NCBI RefSeq assembly: GCF_026210795.1
Contig: NC_089445.1
Location: 930,001-994,000 of the forward strand
From: Rhizophagus irregularis
Taxonomy: Eukaryota > Glomeromycota > Glomeromycetes > Glomerales > Glomeraceae
DNA length: 64,000 bases
Direction: 5' to 3'
The position numbers were made by a program, and so were the translations under genes. The notes under the pieces were generated by a model, which was not told the origin of the DNA, searched no databases, and was given only the letters and a program-made list of their open reading frames with translations. This document shows, one piece after another, positions 22,741-36,130 of this stretch (its first letter is position 1; each line of letters opens with the position of its first letter).

Positions 22741-23092
22741 GGCTATGTCATCAGGTTAAATTTTATCATCCCAATAACCATTTTAATTTCGTATCTATTT
22801 ACATGAGATTTAACTGGAGATTCGGACTAGCTTCTAGTTATGGTTTCAGAAAATCAAAAAATGATATTGGACGGCAACATTTGTTTTCAGGTCATTTTTT
22901 GTAAAACGTTAATTAACGAAATAAATTAAGTTGATAAGGAATTGAGTCAAATGTAATAATTAGCATGCAAATTGTAATTAAAATTATTTATTAAATTGAT
23001 TAAATTAAATGAATAAATGAAAATACGAAAGTTACATTATTTTGAAAAAACGTAATTCTTTATTATTTATTCTAAAATTTATCTCCTACGTA

Positions 23093-25543
23093 CTAGTTCA
23101 ATACACTATCAAGAGTGGCTTCAATATCAAACGTATTTGAACCATGATTAATAGTAATGGGATGAGGTTCAATAACGACACTTACATTTACATTAAGTAA
23201 TTTATTTAATTCGGAATCATCTATATTGATCTATCTTTCAATTTCCATACTTCTAGTATCTAAGGAATTACTATTATCATTATTCTCGTCATTGTCGTCA
23301 TCACTATCAAAAAAATCATCATCATTATCCTCATTTAAATCATCACTTGCTTTAGCATTAGATAAAGCTTCTCGTACAGATGACTGAAAAGAATCTTCAG
23401 ATAATCCCGTATAAGCATATTTTAATTCTTTTTATGCATTCATAATATAATGTATATGAAGCTTAGCCATAGCTTCCAATTTTTCAACTTTTAATCTGTG
23501 TATATAAAATATTTAAAAAAAAATTGAATATCAATAAATAAAATGATATTTAAAACTTACTTAGTTCGCCTTTTATTGGTAAACCATCCCAGTATAGAAA
23601 AGACTCTTTCGCATCTTGCGTTATGAGGCGTAATAAATAAAATTTTCAGTGCTAGTTTTTGTATATGATTTTCTTCATCAGGGACAGGATTGCACATTCG
23701 CCACCAGGTAATAACATCTTCATTATTGCTAAACGGATAATCAAATTCAATATCTCTCAAATAAAAAGATCGAATTTGAGAAATTAATTTAGCAGAAGAA
23801 GTTTCACCACCACCCATATTAACCCAAATTTTTATGGCCAAAAGATAAATGTTACGAAAAACAGTTGGAAGTAAACCTTTTCCTAAATTATTATAAAATA
23901 AAAAAAATTGTTATTTACTAATTAAAAAAAAAAATAATAATAAATATTTACCTCTATAATTTGGATGGAGTAAGTATGCTAAAAGATAAAGATTAATGTC
24001 AAATTCTTGCCAATGTTTATTAAAAAGTTCAATGCATTTATGTTTAAAATCATAATCTGAAACGGGTGGTAATAATTTGATTTTTTGTGAAAGTTTAATT
24101 AATTCGACAAAACAGTCTGAAAGTAATGTTGTTTTAAATGCTAGTGATTTAACAACAGATTTTACTGGTCCTAATAGTGTGTTTACGGCTTCCACATCAA
24201 TAAAAAATGATCGGCTTTGAATAAGTTTTGTGACTTCGGCACTTAACTTTTCTGGTGTTTCGTCCAATATCTGAATTATAAAGGAAGTAAATATCATATA
24301 ATGTATTATATAAATAATTAAGGCAAAAAAACAGACATTTTCTTACATTTTTAAGTGTTTGTTCAAGTCGTAATATGGAATTAGTACAATCCCATGCTGT
24401 AGTCCATCGGGTTACAACATAATTTTTTAATCTGCCTCCACTTATTTCATTTGTAATTTTTTCACGAAGTTCTTCTCCAGCTTGATGAAATTGTTTAAAA
24501 TATTTAACAATTTTTTGACATTTTGAAATTATATCTTTTGCGAATGTTGTTTTACAAATATCTGTTGAAATTAAATTTACATGATGAGCAATACATCTAA
24601 TTGGTAATATATGCTTATACCGTTCAGCAATTATTTTTTTAGCAGCTGCACATGCAAATGCATGATCTGAAACAATGGCAGCAAAATTTTCTACTCCAAC
24701 ACTTGTAATTACTTCGTTTATTTCATCTGCAAGAAAATTTGCTATATGTGAATTTGCAGAAAAATTTTTTATACTATGGATAATTTCTTTTCGATCAGGA
24801 GTAATAATTATGAATGCGTATAAAGATTGTCCTAACGGACTTGTCCAGCCATCAAATCCTAATTAACATTATATGTAAATAATTATAATTAATATTTTAT
24901 TATAATTTATAGCGTAATGAATTATTAATTAATACCTACCTAAGGTTAAATTCCTTGTTCTTTTTACTAATAAATGCTAATCAACTACAATATCTGCTAA
25001 TTCTGTATATATAAAATTATCTGATAATGTACGTGCAGATGGTGGATTATATCCTAAACACAAACTTTTAACCATATCAATAAAAAAAGGATGTTCCACA
25101 AGACGAAATGAAACACCACAGCAAATAAAAAACTTAGCCACTGCACGATCACAAATTTGCTGTTGACTCAGTTCAATTGATTTTGATGACTGACCATATT
25201 TTGTAATTGACTATTGATATGATCTTTTTCTTTTTATTGGTAATATAGATTTTTCTTCTTCTAGATTAATGATTTGATTTTTACCACGCGATTTTATTAT
25301 AAGTAAAAATTTTTCTTTGATATCAATAGGTGCTTTATGACAGCTAAGTGCTAAATGTGCTTCCATACTACTTGGTTCACCATGTGTTTGACTCCATGGA
25401 CAGTAATTACATTTACAACTTTGGTGACCATCTTTTTTTTGTCCAATAGGTGTAAAAAATTTCCAAACTTCTTTTGGTTTTCGACCAGGCTTAGCAGCTA
25501 TTTTGTTTCTTTGTACATGTGTTTCACTTGCTATATCACTCAT
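23093..25543 (-). pseudogene. hAT transposase, copy 2, nonsense-mutated
   Basis: Exons on the minus strand: 25543-24940, 24858-24347, 24270-23952, 23882-23561 and 23495-23093. The BED zinc finger in exon 1 is intact (CKCNYCPW.. at about 25400), unlike copy 1. The dimerisation motif ITPHNARCERVFSILG is in exon 4. In-frame stops: TAG near 25212, TAG near 24982 (CAG in copy 1), TAA near 23434 (CAA in copy 1) and TAG near 23234 (TGG in copy 1). Reading frame and intron phases are otherwise preserved. A recent but inactivated copy. Confidence 0.88.
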
Positions 25544-26055
25544 TTTACTTCTAAGTTTAAAACAAAAAAAGTAAAAATTTTCGCGTTATTTAAAACTACA
25601 TCCCTTAAAAATTTTACAAATGTGATTTGCACTACGTATCACTATAATGATTTACATTTATTTATATTATATTTATTATAATGCAATATGTCTGTCATAA
25701 TATAATACGTCTATTATAATATAATACGTCTGTCATAATATAATACAAATTACGTCAAAATAAAAATCTATGACGAAATTAATTATGGCAGATTTTTACA
25801 GACGTAATGCCGAAACTGTAATTAATTCGCGCTGAAGTATACCCCTTATATCTTGTGATCTAATGGTTAGAATTTTATAAGATTTTAAAATTAGATAGCT
25901 TTTAAAAAGATAAATACATTAAGCAAATAAATTTATTTATTTTATTTTATTACTAAAAGAGTAACATTAAGCAAATAAAAAAATTTTCTCAATTTTTTTG
26001 CTGATATAATACAAAATCACATGACTTAAAATAAATTTGATTGGCTAATGCAATA

Positions 26056-27016
26056 CAGTCAACTCCCTCTATAGTCACTCCCGTTATAGTCACATTCTAC
26101 TATATAGTCACACCAGTTGAATGTTCAAAACACTTTATTATTAAAATCTATCCTATATAGTCACAATCTATCTATAGTCACTATCACACCTATCCTCAAA
26201 AATCTTATATTAAAAAGAACCGTTTATAATCACAGTTATATAAAGAATATATTAAATAACTTGGCATCTAATAATCGTACAAAGATGTATCATAGCTTGT
26301 TAGAATCGTCTCACTGAGGCGAATCGAATGGTGGTAGTTTTATCCTTTTCCGATCACTGGCTGACGAGTTATTCAACAAAATGTTAAACATCGGCATTAT
26401 AATATTTCTTGATTTACGTTTACTGCGCCATTTAACATTTTGCTAGATTTCTCGGTATCTAGTGATTGTAAAAAGACGATTTATAGCTCGTTGGAATCGC
26501 CTCATCGAGACGAATCGAATGGTGGTAAGCTCATATCTCTGTGATCAATATTGACGGAGTTATTACTTAAAAACCATTTAATATTTTTTAATTTCGGAAA
26601 TTGATCTAGTGATTGGATTTCGGTGTATCTTATACCATTAGATTCGTCTCATCAAGACGAATCGAATGGTAGTAAGATCGTCTTTCTAGGATCAATATTG
26701 GCAGAGTTATTACACAAAAACCATTAATATTTTTTTAATTTCGGAAATTAATCTAGTGATTGAATTTCGACGTATTTTATACCATTAGAACCGTCTCATC
26801 AAGACGAATCGAATGGCGGTAAGATCATCTCTCTACGATTAATATTGGCGAAGTTACGATACAATAAAGTTTTAAGTATAATTCTGGCTAAAATTATGTT
26901 AATTTTTGGCCGGAATTATGATATACAAATATAAGAAATTTTTTATATAGTCACATCTCTTTATAATCACCAAATATAGACTGTCCCAAATGTGTGACTA
27001 TAAAGAGAGTTGACTG
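26056..27016. mobile_element. pogo/Tigger-like MITE with internal palindromic repeats
   Basis: The ends CAGTCAACTCCCTCTATAGT (26056) and the complement of CAGTCAACTCTCTTTATAGT (ending 27016) are flanked by TA (26054-26055, 27017-27018). It is 961 bp and non-coding, with further CTATAGTCAC motifs near both ends. Similar CAGTC..CTC termini occur in the 51062-51489 element. Confidence 0.78.
26300..26880. repeat. Four copies of a palindromic GTCTC..GAGAC repeat, period about 150 bp
   Basis: The phrase RAWYCGTCTCATCAAGACGA followed by ATCGAATGG occurs near 26308, 26490, 26640 and 26787, each followed by GGTARKWTCATC and a conserved spacer with TTTTTAATTTCGG. The core is an inverted repeat. Related copies, partly inverted, occur in an unrelated element at 32845-32880 and 32993-33030. 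Confidence 0.75.
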
Positions 27017-27063
27017 TACTTAATATTAATTAGAATTATGCATAATTTTTTATATATAATTTA

Positions 27064-29490
27064 TTATTCATTATTATCATTTAAAGTAATTTGATTAAGT
27101 ATATCATCAGGAACTCTTCTATGGGATTTATATTTTTTTTCTGCAAATACAGCAAGTTTTCCTGTAATTCCTTTTCTATAAATATTCATATATCTTCATG
27201 ATTTTCATGCAAACCGTCTTATTTCAACTAATGGAATAGAATTTAATACTTCTGGAACAGTTTTTTGCAAGCCATTCCATGTATAATCATAGTGTTCACA
27301 TGTATATCTTTTTGCTGCTCCCCAATACATTTCAATAAAATTCAATTCACAATGAAATTTTGGGTAAAAAATACATTTATACCCAGCTTCTTCAATTACT
27401 GTTTCCAATTCTGATTTTTATGCAAGAAAATCTGGTTGTAAAGACATAATTTTACATGCACAACAGTTAATTCTTGTTAGATCTATTTGTTTATTTTTTC
27501 CTTTACATAATTCACATTCAAGACGTAAACCATTATGCCATAATCCTCTTTCAATTAATATTTGTTTGATACCTTTAGGTTGATTTGGATATTTTGGGTG
27601 ATTGGAAGGAAATACCATTGATTGTAATTTATTATCTGGTCCAAATATAGTATCTTTCATTACTGGCTGTTGTCTACCTGGATTAAAATTCATACGTTGT
27701 GCATGCCCTTTCTTCATCAAATAATTTATTTCTCATTTGCCGTTTAGCTGGTCGAAATGAATCATCGGACTCATCTTCATCTTTTGAATCACTATCGTCA
27801 TCGGACTCATTTTCATCTTCTGAATCACTATCGTCATCTTCATCTTCTGAATTACTATCATCATCTGTTAACATAAAGCATTATCTGCCATTGCTCCATG
27901 ATTAGTGCTATTATTAAAAGCAAAAATAGCAATTGCATTAGAATGCATTATTTCAAAAATTGGAATTGCATTATTTTTTACTTGTTCAAGTAAATGTTTT
28001 GCTGTCCACCACCATTCTTCTTCATTTTTTCCTGACCGTAAAAATTTTCGAGCTTCTTGTGAAATATTGGGATATACTTGAGCTTGCTCATCTGTTAATT
28101 TAAGACAACCAATTGTTTCTAAAAGAAAATCACTAACCATTATTGATTTTCCCTGTCCTTTTTTACGAAGAGGAGGTTCACCAAGAGGAGCCCAAATTAT
28201 TGGACAATCATCATTAGCGTAAAAAAGGCATTCATCATGAGTTACAAAAATATGAAGTTTTTTTCCATTAGGTAAGATTGGATCTTTCTGTTCCATATTA
28301 TTTCCTTCAATGTTAGCATTAACTGTTCAAATTCTTCCATTTTTTTTAAAAAATTGGTTCTATATTCTAATACATCTGGATGCTCATGCCCATCAAAATA
28401 AATTCCTTTTTTTCGAGATTGTGGAATAAATCCAAGCTTTCGTAACCATACTCTTGATGTTTTTTCAGAAATTGATGCAGTTATTTTCATTTGTGAAAAA
28501 AGAGTATTATTAACAAAAGTTCTATATAATTTTGGTGTAATTTTCCCTTCACTTTCACGAATAAATTCCAAACTTTTTTCAATAACATCTTCATCATCAA
28601 TAAATAATTTTATTTTTTAATGACAACCTTGCAATGATACTGGTAATAATATATTATTTTCAATTCAGCTTTTTGCCCATTTATTAATTATTCTTGCACG
28701 ATATAATCCTTTATCATAAACCTTTTTTGCTGCATTAAAAGCTGCATTTTTACGAGTCATACCTTTTTCTTTCCAATTAATAAAAAACTCATAAATTGAA
28801 CGATATCTTAAATAATCATATACTGAAATTTTTTTCTTATTTTGATAAAGAATTATTTCAAGAGCTTCCATTTTATTAGAAAAATCATTATCAATATCCA
28901 TTTCATTTTCAAATTCTTCAGAATCTTCATCTGATTCTTCATTTGGTTTATTATCTAATTCATCATCTGATTCTTTATCTGGTGATTCTCTATCTGGTAA
29001 TTCTTTATCTAATTCTTTTTCTTCTATAATTTCAGATTCTGCTTGTAAAAGCTGAGTTGTAAAATACTGAGTAATTAGTAGGGAATCTTTAGCTGCTTTA
29101 GTATATGTTCCTGATGGACCATACTTTCTATAATATGATGTAGTAGAATTTCCAGTATATGGTGCTTTTTTTTTATTAGTTTCTGGAATTTAATAAAAAT
29201 TGTTAAAAATTTGTATTAAATGAAAAAAAATTAAATTCATTATATTAATAAAGAAAGAGTTATAAAACCTTTATTTGTTCAAACAAAAGATATTTCTCCT
29301 AAGTCCTAATTTTAATATTCTTTGAGTACAATAATTTTCATCTGAACTATCTGTTGAATAATCATTATCAGATTCATATTTGTACTCATCTTCACTATTT
29401 GAATATTGCATTACAAACTGACCAGAGCTTATATTACGAGTTGATGCTTTAATCTTTTTTTAGCAGCTAATTTTTTAGAAGACATAGGCA
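27064..29490 (-). pseudogene. Fungal-type DDE transposase (Tc1/mariner-like), degenerate
   Basis: Minus-strand remnant of a transposase class annotated in fungi as DDE superfamily endonuclease. In order: an acidic N-terminus (29490-28900), a helix-turn-helix-like region with RKNAAFNAA (28730), KGIYFDGHEHPDVLEYR (28370-28420), the first Asp in VTHDE (28225), IMVSDFL (28130), an inserted Asp/Ser/Glu-rich low-complexity stretch (27770-27860), a Cys-rich segment CELCKGK..CCACK (27460-27540) and the C-terminal [20 protein letters not shown] (27320-27380). Stops or frameshifts lie near 28664, 28618, 27880, 27700, 27417 and 27204, so it cannot encode a functional protein. An intron probably separates the N-terminal exon. 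Confidence 0.8.
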
Positions 29491-29875
29491 TAATGTAGTT
29501 TGTAATAAATAAAAACTACAAAAATTTTTTTTAATTTTTTTTCAAATTTTTCTAATAAAATGTGGGTAAGTTTATAAGCTAGAATGATTTATTTGTATAA
29601 GTACTACTAAATGATGTTTTTTTTTTATATTACACAAAAATCACTTATTCTCAAATTTTTCCCATCATAGTAAATTACCTGATCTTCAAACTTATGTAGC
29701 ACTGTCAATATTTATTATTTTTAATCTAACCCGATAAGTTTAAAAGCTATTGACATGCTCTATTAAAATTATTAGTTAGAATTTTAAAATATTATTTTTT
29801 AATAATGTGACATTTTTTTAAAAATGTCATATTATGACTATAAAATTGGATTGGTTATAGAAGTATTGCACTATA

Positions 29876-30935
29876 ACAAGGTTTTATTTGCTATTTCTGT
29901 TTTAAATTGAATAAATTAATAAAATCAATTTTAAAAAGTAATTAATAAGTAGAACAAAATCAGTATAGTAAAAAACAAAAAAAAACATCTCAAAAACTCT
30001 AAATCATAACTCACATTTTTATTTTGTATATATTTTTACTAAAAAAAAAAAGGAACTAAGGTTAAAAATAAATGAAAAAAGATTTTTCTTATTAATATAA
30101 ATTATTAATATTTGTTTTCTTACTTACTGATTAAAAAAAACCTGCTATATATGCCTATAAACTTTTTTAAGTCACCTAACAAAAATCTAATTGAAAAGTA
30201 ATTGAAAAGTAATTGAAAAAGAAAGTAGTTGCCATTGTTATTTTTGAATAAACGTTAAAAAATTTTTTTTTTATTTTTTAATAGATTTAGATCATCTGAT
30301 TATGTAACACATATAATTTAAGTTTGTGAAACATAATTTTTGCAAATCTTTATGAAAATCTTAATTTTAGCTAATTCCACGAATTGGTAGATATACTTGC
30401 TATTGTTATTACAGATTTATGTTTTATCTACAGTTAAAGCTATAAATAAATTCATAACTAAAGATTATCATGTCCATATAATTCAAGTAAATGACACATT
30501 GGTAAAGGCAAAGAAAGTGGAAAAAAAAAACTTCACCTTTATTTTCCAAATCTCACTGTCCTAGCGGTTTACCTTCAAAATTACCACCATTGATATGAAA
30601 CTGGATTCTTTTTTATAATATAGCTTATATTTTTTTCTCTGCGTAATATTTTAAACGAATGATTGCTATTAACTATTTCAGCTAATTAATGTAAATATAT
30701 GTAATATATCAATTTTATACTGCATCTCAAAATCTCAGCATTTTGAAACATCTGGTTTTTTTTTTCAGTTCATTTTAGAATAAGATAAAATAATAAGTTG
30801 TTATATATTATTTGCTTTCTGGATAATATACTGTACCATGTAATCCTGCACAATTTGACGATATGCACATAGTATTTCTTGTATTAACCAATATGTAATA
30901 TAATTTGATCACTATACTAGTTTGCTACTTCTAAT
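29876..30935. other. No supported gene
   Basis: A/T-rich DNA between the Tc1/mariner-like element and the CACTA element. No open frame of note and no clear inverted repeat. Confidence 0.4.
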
Positions 30936-30959
30936 CACTAGTCGAAATAAGGCAAATCG

Positions 30960-31110
30960 AAAGTAAGGCAAATCGGCCAAATTTCAGATAAATTTCGGAT
31001 ATGATCGATAATCGGCTGACATTCGGCATAGCTGATTTGCGGTGCAAAATTCCGATTTTGGATATGATCGATAATCAGCTGCATATCAGATGACATTCGG
31101 CATAGCCGAT
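30960..31110. repeat. CACTA left subterminal repeats
   Basis: The phrases GGATATGATCGATAATCRGC and ATTCGGCATAGC followed by TGATTTG are each repeated twice within 150 bp of the left tip. Subterminal motif clusters are the usual binding sites of the CACTA accessory protein. Confidence 0.6.
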
Positions 31111-31528
31111 TTGTGATGCAAAATTCTGATATTTGTTTCAAATTCTGATGTTTGCGCATTATAATATTTTGACATTCCGATAATTATATTATATGTAAAT
31201 TTGACATTTAATAATTCCGATATTTGTATTGTATTGTTTTAACATTTAATAAATTTTGATATTTGTATTATTTGAAATTTGTATTATTTTAAAATTAAAT
31301 AAATTCTGATATTTGTATTATTTGAAATTATATGTCATTTCATCAAAATAAAGTTTGAAAAAAATACTAATTTCAGCGAATATGAAATTTTCTATTGACT
31401 GGATTTACCGCTAAATAGACGTTTGAACTTCTCCTGCCTGAAATTCGGTATTTTGTTAGTATAAATCGGCCATGAATATGATGAACTGGAATAATACAGT
31501 CGCAGGATTCTGGATAAAACTTGGTACC

Positions 31529-34500
31529 CTATAATTCAACATTGCATATTTCGTCATCTCTAACTCTGAAATGATACCGAATATTTGATGATTCTGCAGG
31601 TTTATACCAGTGAATAAATGCTAGATTATGTTCAGATAACTCATCCGACAAATTAACGGCATGTGTAAAAAAGTATTGGACTTGTCCAGGATAGCAATCG
31701 ATATCACCACTTTCTGTCATAAATTTTGCCAAGATAAATGAGCTTTTTACATGACGTGATGATATCAAAGAGCTGAATATTTCAGAACCAATTCGGCACC
31801 TTCCAAATTGATTCATTTTAACTTGAACTATTATCGAATCTTCTGCACCCTCTCCAAATGGTTTCCGAAATTCCATCATTTCGTAGCTCGCCATATAGTA
31901 TTCAACTATTAAGTCAAGCATATCACTTGACATTACAATATCGTTAAATACTGGTCTGAGCATTTCGCCCGGAAATGCTTCTTTTTCTGTGGTGGTCGAT
32001 TCATGAATGTTTCTTGAAGTCAACCAAAATTGCTTTATTTCATCAGCAGAAAATTGGTCAGCTTCTGATAGAGAGCCAACAGATGGTTTATTACTAATCA
32101 AATCTAGGCCCTTTGATTCCACGCCAGAATTAATGATATTACTGATTTGATTATCAAACATCAGGCGGCGCATAATTTCTGGTTCAATTTTCCTTCTGCT
32201 ATTCGGAAAAGAGCCTAAATTTATTTTAAACAAAAGTTGATAAAAATGCATTATTTTAGAAAGTAACAAGAATATTTAAAATATTATACCTAACATGCCA
32301 TTCATGCGCTCAAAGGAAAAACACCAGAATGTATATAAAGGTCCATAGTCGAGTGAGCATTCACATAAGTGAAGTGATAAATGTAAATTCGGTGTGATTT
32401 TATCACAACCGTAATTTTCTTCTATCAACTTCACTAGGTTAATTAGCCTCTGATTAAAGATGGTCATTGGTCCTAGAAGACCGCGGTCTTACGGTCCTAC
32501 ACCATAAAAAGACGGACCGGTCCGTCTTAGTGTAGAACCGCGGTCTTTTGGTCCTGTATCACATAGAATAAGACCGTCGGTCTTTTTAAGGACCGCAGTC
32601 TTTTTAAGACTGATCAGTCTTTTTTCTTTTTTTTGCAAATAAAAAAAGATTTTCTTCCCTAACTTTATTAGGAATAGCCTTGTTTTATAAATGAACACTA
32701 ATTGGGATGATTTTTAATATAAATTTTTTTTTTTACAAATCACCTGGATATCATCACAACGTCATGCAAAATTTAAAGCTTTGAGAAAAAATACTTCAAA
32801 ACGCAATATCTCGCTATCCAGTGATTATAAAAGGATGATTTTACCACCATTCGAATCGTCTCGCTGCGGCGCGTCGAATGGTATTAAAATCATGATTTTA
32901 GAATCGATAAAAAAAAATTACGTCGGCAAAACTATTTGATAATAAATTCAATAATTACTGACTATCTATCGATCCTAGAAACATGATTTAGTCACCATTC
33001 GACGCGTCTCGCTGAGACGATTCGAATGGTGGTGGTTTCATCCTTTTATGATCACTGGATGACGAGATATTCCGCTTAAACGCTTTTTTTGGAGTTTCGG
33101 AGTTTCAGCATTTTGACAAGCAACTCTACAAGTGGGAAGAGTGATTGTCATTATTTATTGGTTTGGAAATGGCTGGTCTTTATATTATTTTATGAAGACC
33201 TTTGTCAGATTAATAGGTTTATTCAATATAAAAATCATTTATTATATGAAGACCGGTATGAGGACTGGTTGGTCCTCAGGACCGGTCCTACTGCGTCACA
33301 AAAAAATGCAAGACCGCGGTCTGGTCCTACAAGTCCTGGGACTGACCGGTCCAGGACCGAGTAGGACTGGTAGGACCGATGACTATCCTTACCTCTGATG
33401 CGCCTCTCTCATGAAATCGACTTCTACAATTTGACTTACTGAAATTGAACAAATTCTCACAAAATTCACGAGAATCTTTTGGTCATTCTCAGAAAGATGT
33501 TCCCAAAGAGAAACCGTTGCATATATTGTAAAAAATATTCGCCATTGATCCGCAGTAAAATTTGAAAACCCATCTCCACAATCGACTTTTTCCAGGATTC
33601 AACCCAAGTCAGCTGGAACTTTAAATTCATCCATTTTTTTTTGAACTGTTTTCAAAATATGTGTTATTAATACGCCATTTTCGATCTAAAGTCTTCTTAC
33701 AATCCATTTTGCGATGCCCAGAAACAAGCAGTGTATCGGGTCAATTGTAATGAACCGAATTGGATCGAAATATGGTAGACGCAATAATTCGGACCATCTA
33801 ACTCCAGTTTGCTTTACAAATTGCTTTCTTGCTGCGTCTGAATTACAGCGTCTCCATCCTATAGCATCTTGACGATGTTAAGCCAAATCACGGCAAGTAA
33901 ACCATTCGTCCATTTCATTTATCCCAGTGAAATTATGCTACTGAATTTCATAATTCGCCTTCTTTTTACATCTATGACACGACACCAAAGCGAAAATATG
34001 CCCGCAAATTTTTCTTGCAGCCGGTATGTCACATGAAATAAGAATCAGAGCTGCGCGAATTCTTTTCCCTTCTTGACATTCATACGTTTGATTTAATGTC
34101 ACTCCTTCCCAAAGTGACTTCAACTCATCAATGATTGGCACCAGATAGTGATTAATCTTATGTAAACTTATTTCATCTGGGCTGGATAATAAGCCAAGAA
34201 TCAAGATATTATTGCGCTTGAATCTGACATCCCTCAGAAGGTTACCGATTGCAGCGTATATTACTCCGGTGTTGTGGATTGTGCCGTCGAAGGGTTGAAA
34301 CCAATCCAAATTCAAAATCAATCTGAGGTGCGAATCAGCAACATCAGATCAGAAAAAATTATTCAAACTTTTATCTGTCATTTCTTTAAAAGTTTTCCAA
34401 ACTTCACCATCATATATATCAGTTAGGATATTATCAAAAGTTGGACGATTTATCCAATGCCTTAGAGAATTTTCAAAGTTAGATTGACGATACATTGCTT

Positions 34501-35560
34501 TCAATTGCTGCTTAATACTCACAAACAGAAATAATAATTCAGGTTTGATTGAAATTTGGTTATTTAACAATGTTGTTTTCTGTGCCAAAGATGTTTGGCA
34601 CAACCTTAATCTTCGAATTGTTGAATTAGGAAATTCGATATGGTAACACTTCATGATGGCAGGTTGCTCATTTTGGAGAAAACTTTTTATTCCCTGTTTG
34701 TTGTATAATTTGTGGCATTTGGAACACGCTACAAAACTATGAAACCGGTTTTCAAGATTAAGGGCTTTTCTTATTAGATATAAAGTGTCAGGAAATGTAT
34801 CAAAATCAGGACTACCGATTTCTGTTAGAACAAGCTTCAAGAATTTTATCAATGATTCTTTAGCTGTTTCTGGTAAGTTAAACCTGGTTCAGAAGCTCAT
34901 GATTCATAATAATATCCATAAGAACCGATTATTTATTGATTGTTCAGTATCAGAATCTTGAAATGGTTCGAAAGGTAGACATGAATAATCTTCAAAAATT
35001 TTGTGGTATTCGTCATCATTGGATGGTTCATTATCGGATGATTCATTTCTATCATCGATATTTGCATTTTCCTCCATAGTATATTCAGAAGATTCAGAAG
35101 ATTTATCATCTACTATATCTCCTAATTCAGCAATTATAACCGGTCAAACATATTTTCTTGATCGTTGTCTACTAGGCAATTCAGCTTCCGATTCTCTCAT
35201 TCGTGGTTCATCTGATATTGAGGCACTTTCATATAGTTCGTCACTAGGCAATTCAGCTTCATCAGGTAGATGTACTTCTGTTCTTTCTGAATCATCATCC
35301 TCTGAATCTTAGTTAATTTCATGGATAGTTTTCGTATGAGGATCTACTAATCGTCCATTACATTTAGAACAATTACATGCAACTAACCTTCCAATACGTG
35401 ATGATGTAGGATAAGATTGATTTGAAGATTCTTCATCAATTATATTTGACACTGATCTGGTTTTTTGTATACGTGATGAAGGTATGGCATGAGGTCTAGA
35501 AGCTGATTCTTCATTGAGTATACTTGATAATGATCTTTTTCTCGTCATTTTTGTGAACAT
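31529..35560 (-). pseudogene. CACTA transposase (tnp2 family), degenerate
   Basis: Minus-strand tnp2-type transposase in pieces. The N-terminal exon (35560-35309) has CNCSKCNG. An acidic Ser/Glu/Asp-rich linker (35308-34950) follows. Then comes a zinc-binding CSKCHKLYN segment (34720) and the core with LDWFQPFDG (34290), ISCDIPAARKICGHIF (34020-34040), CHRCKKKANYE (33960) and FITIDPIHCLFLGIAKW (33710-33760). After an intron holding a GGTCCT foldback come LHLSLHLCECSLDYGP and FSFERMNG (32290-32400), then a long C-terminal exon (32269-31529) that is open. In-frame stops occur near 35310, 35143, 34350, 33938 and 33885, so the gene is dead. The family assignment is confident from the order of motifs. 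Confidence 0.8.
32470..33390. mobile_element. GGTCCT-rich foldback element in a transposase intron
   Basis: Both ends are dense in GGTCCT, AGGACC and ACCGCGGTCTT motifs in inverse orientation (left TGGTCCTAGAAGACCGCGGT; right ...AGTAGGACTGGTAGGACC). It lies between the GTAAGGATAG donor (about 33395) and the AATCAG acceptor (about 32455) of the CACTA transposase. The interior holds two or three copies of the GAATCGTCTC palindromic repeat. Exact boundaries and target duplication were not resolved. Confidence 0.6.
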
Positions 35561-36130
35561 TTTTCGAAATAAAGTTAATTGTTAATAATATATCAATAAT
35601 ATCAATATAATTCGTTTAAAATACTTAAATTAGAATAAATTTTATTAAAATCATCAACTGCATCGATGTAATACTAAATTTATTAAAATCATCAATCTAC
35701 ACTTAAATTATAAATATAAATTATTCGTTTAATAATATTGATAATAAAATAGACTATTCGATCGATCAGTATGATGGCGAAAGTTTCTTAAAGTTTAATT
35801 TTTTAAACAACTTCATTTTTTCTCATCAACCTTTTTCTTTTTAGAATTTAATCTTTTTAGAATTTAATTGTCGATATAATACTTAAATTATATTAAATTT
35901 ATTAAAATCATCAACTATCACTTAAATTATAAATATTACATGATGTCGATTTGCGTTCAAATCATTCGATTAATAATATTAATAATAAAATAGACTATTC
36001 GATCGGTATGATGGCGAAAGTTTCTTAAAGTTTAATTTTTTAAATAAAACTTCATTTTTTCTCACCAACCTTTTCTTTTTAAAGTTTTAACGTCTAATAC
36101 TCTTCGCAACCAAAAAAAAAATAAAAAAAT
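34853..36130. other. CACTA internal region between divergent genes
   Basis: Contains the N-terminal part of the transposase (to 35560) and, at 35560-36060, two A/T-rich blocks of about 200 bp that are direct repeats of each other (both with GGCGAAAGTTTCTTAAAG, about 35775 and 36012). This is the presumable bidirectional promoter between the minus-strand transposase and the plus-strand second gene. Confidence 0.5.

Larger units (their letters stand above)
21855..25841 (-). mobile_element. hAT DNA transposon, copy 2
   Basis: The TIRs TATACTTCAGCGCGAATTAA (21855) and complement (ending 25841) are flanked by a perfect 8-bp duplication CCCCTTAT (21847-21854 and 25842-25849). It encodes a transposase in the same exon arrangement as copy 1 but with nonsense codons. 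The left part (22140-22740) carries plus-strand micro-exon units, opposite to the transposase. Confidence 0.92.
21822..29873 (-). mobile_element. Tc1/mariner-like DDE transposon, interrupted twice
   Basis: The ends CAGTGCGGTACTTCTATAA (21822) and the complement of TAGTGCAATACTTCTATAA (ending 29873) are flanked by TA at 21820-21821 and 29874-29875. The hAT copy 2 landed only 33 bp from the left tip, and a pogo-like MITE sits at 26056-27016. Without them the element is about 3.1 kb and consists largely of the transposase pseudogene 27064-29490. Confidence 0.72.
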
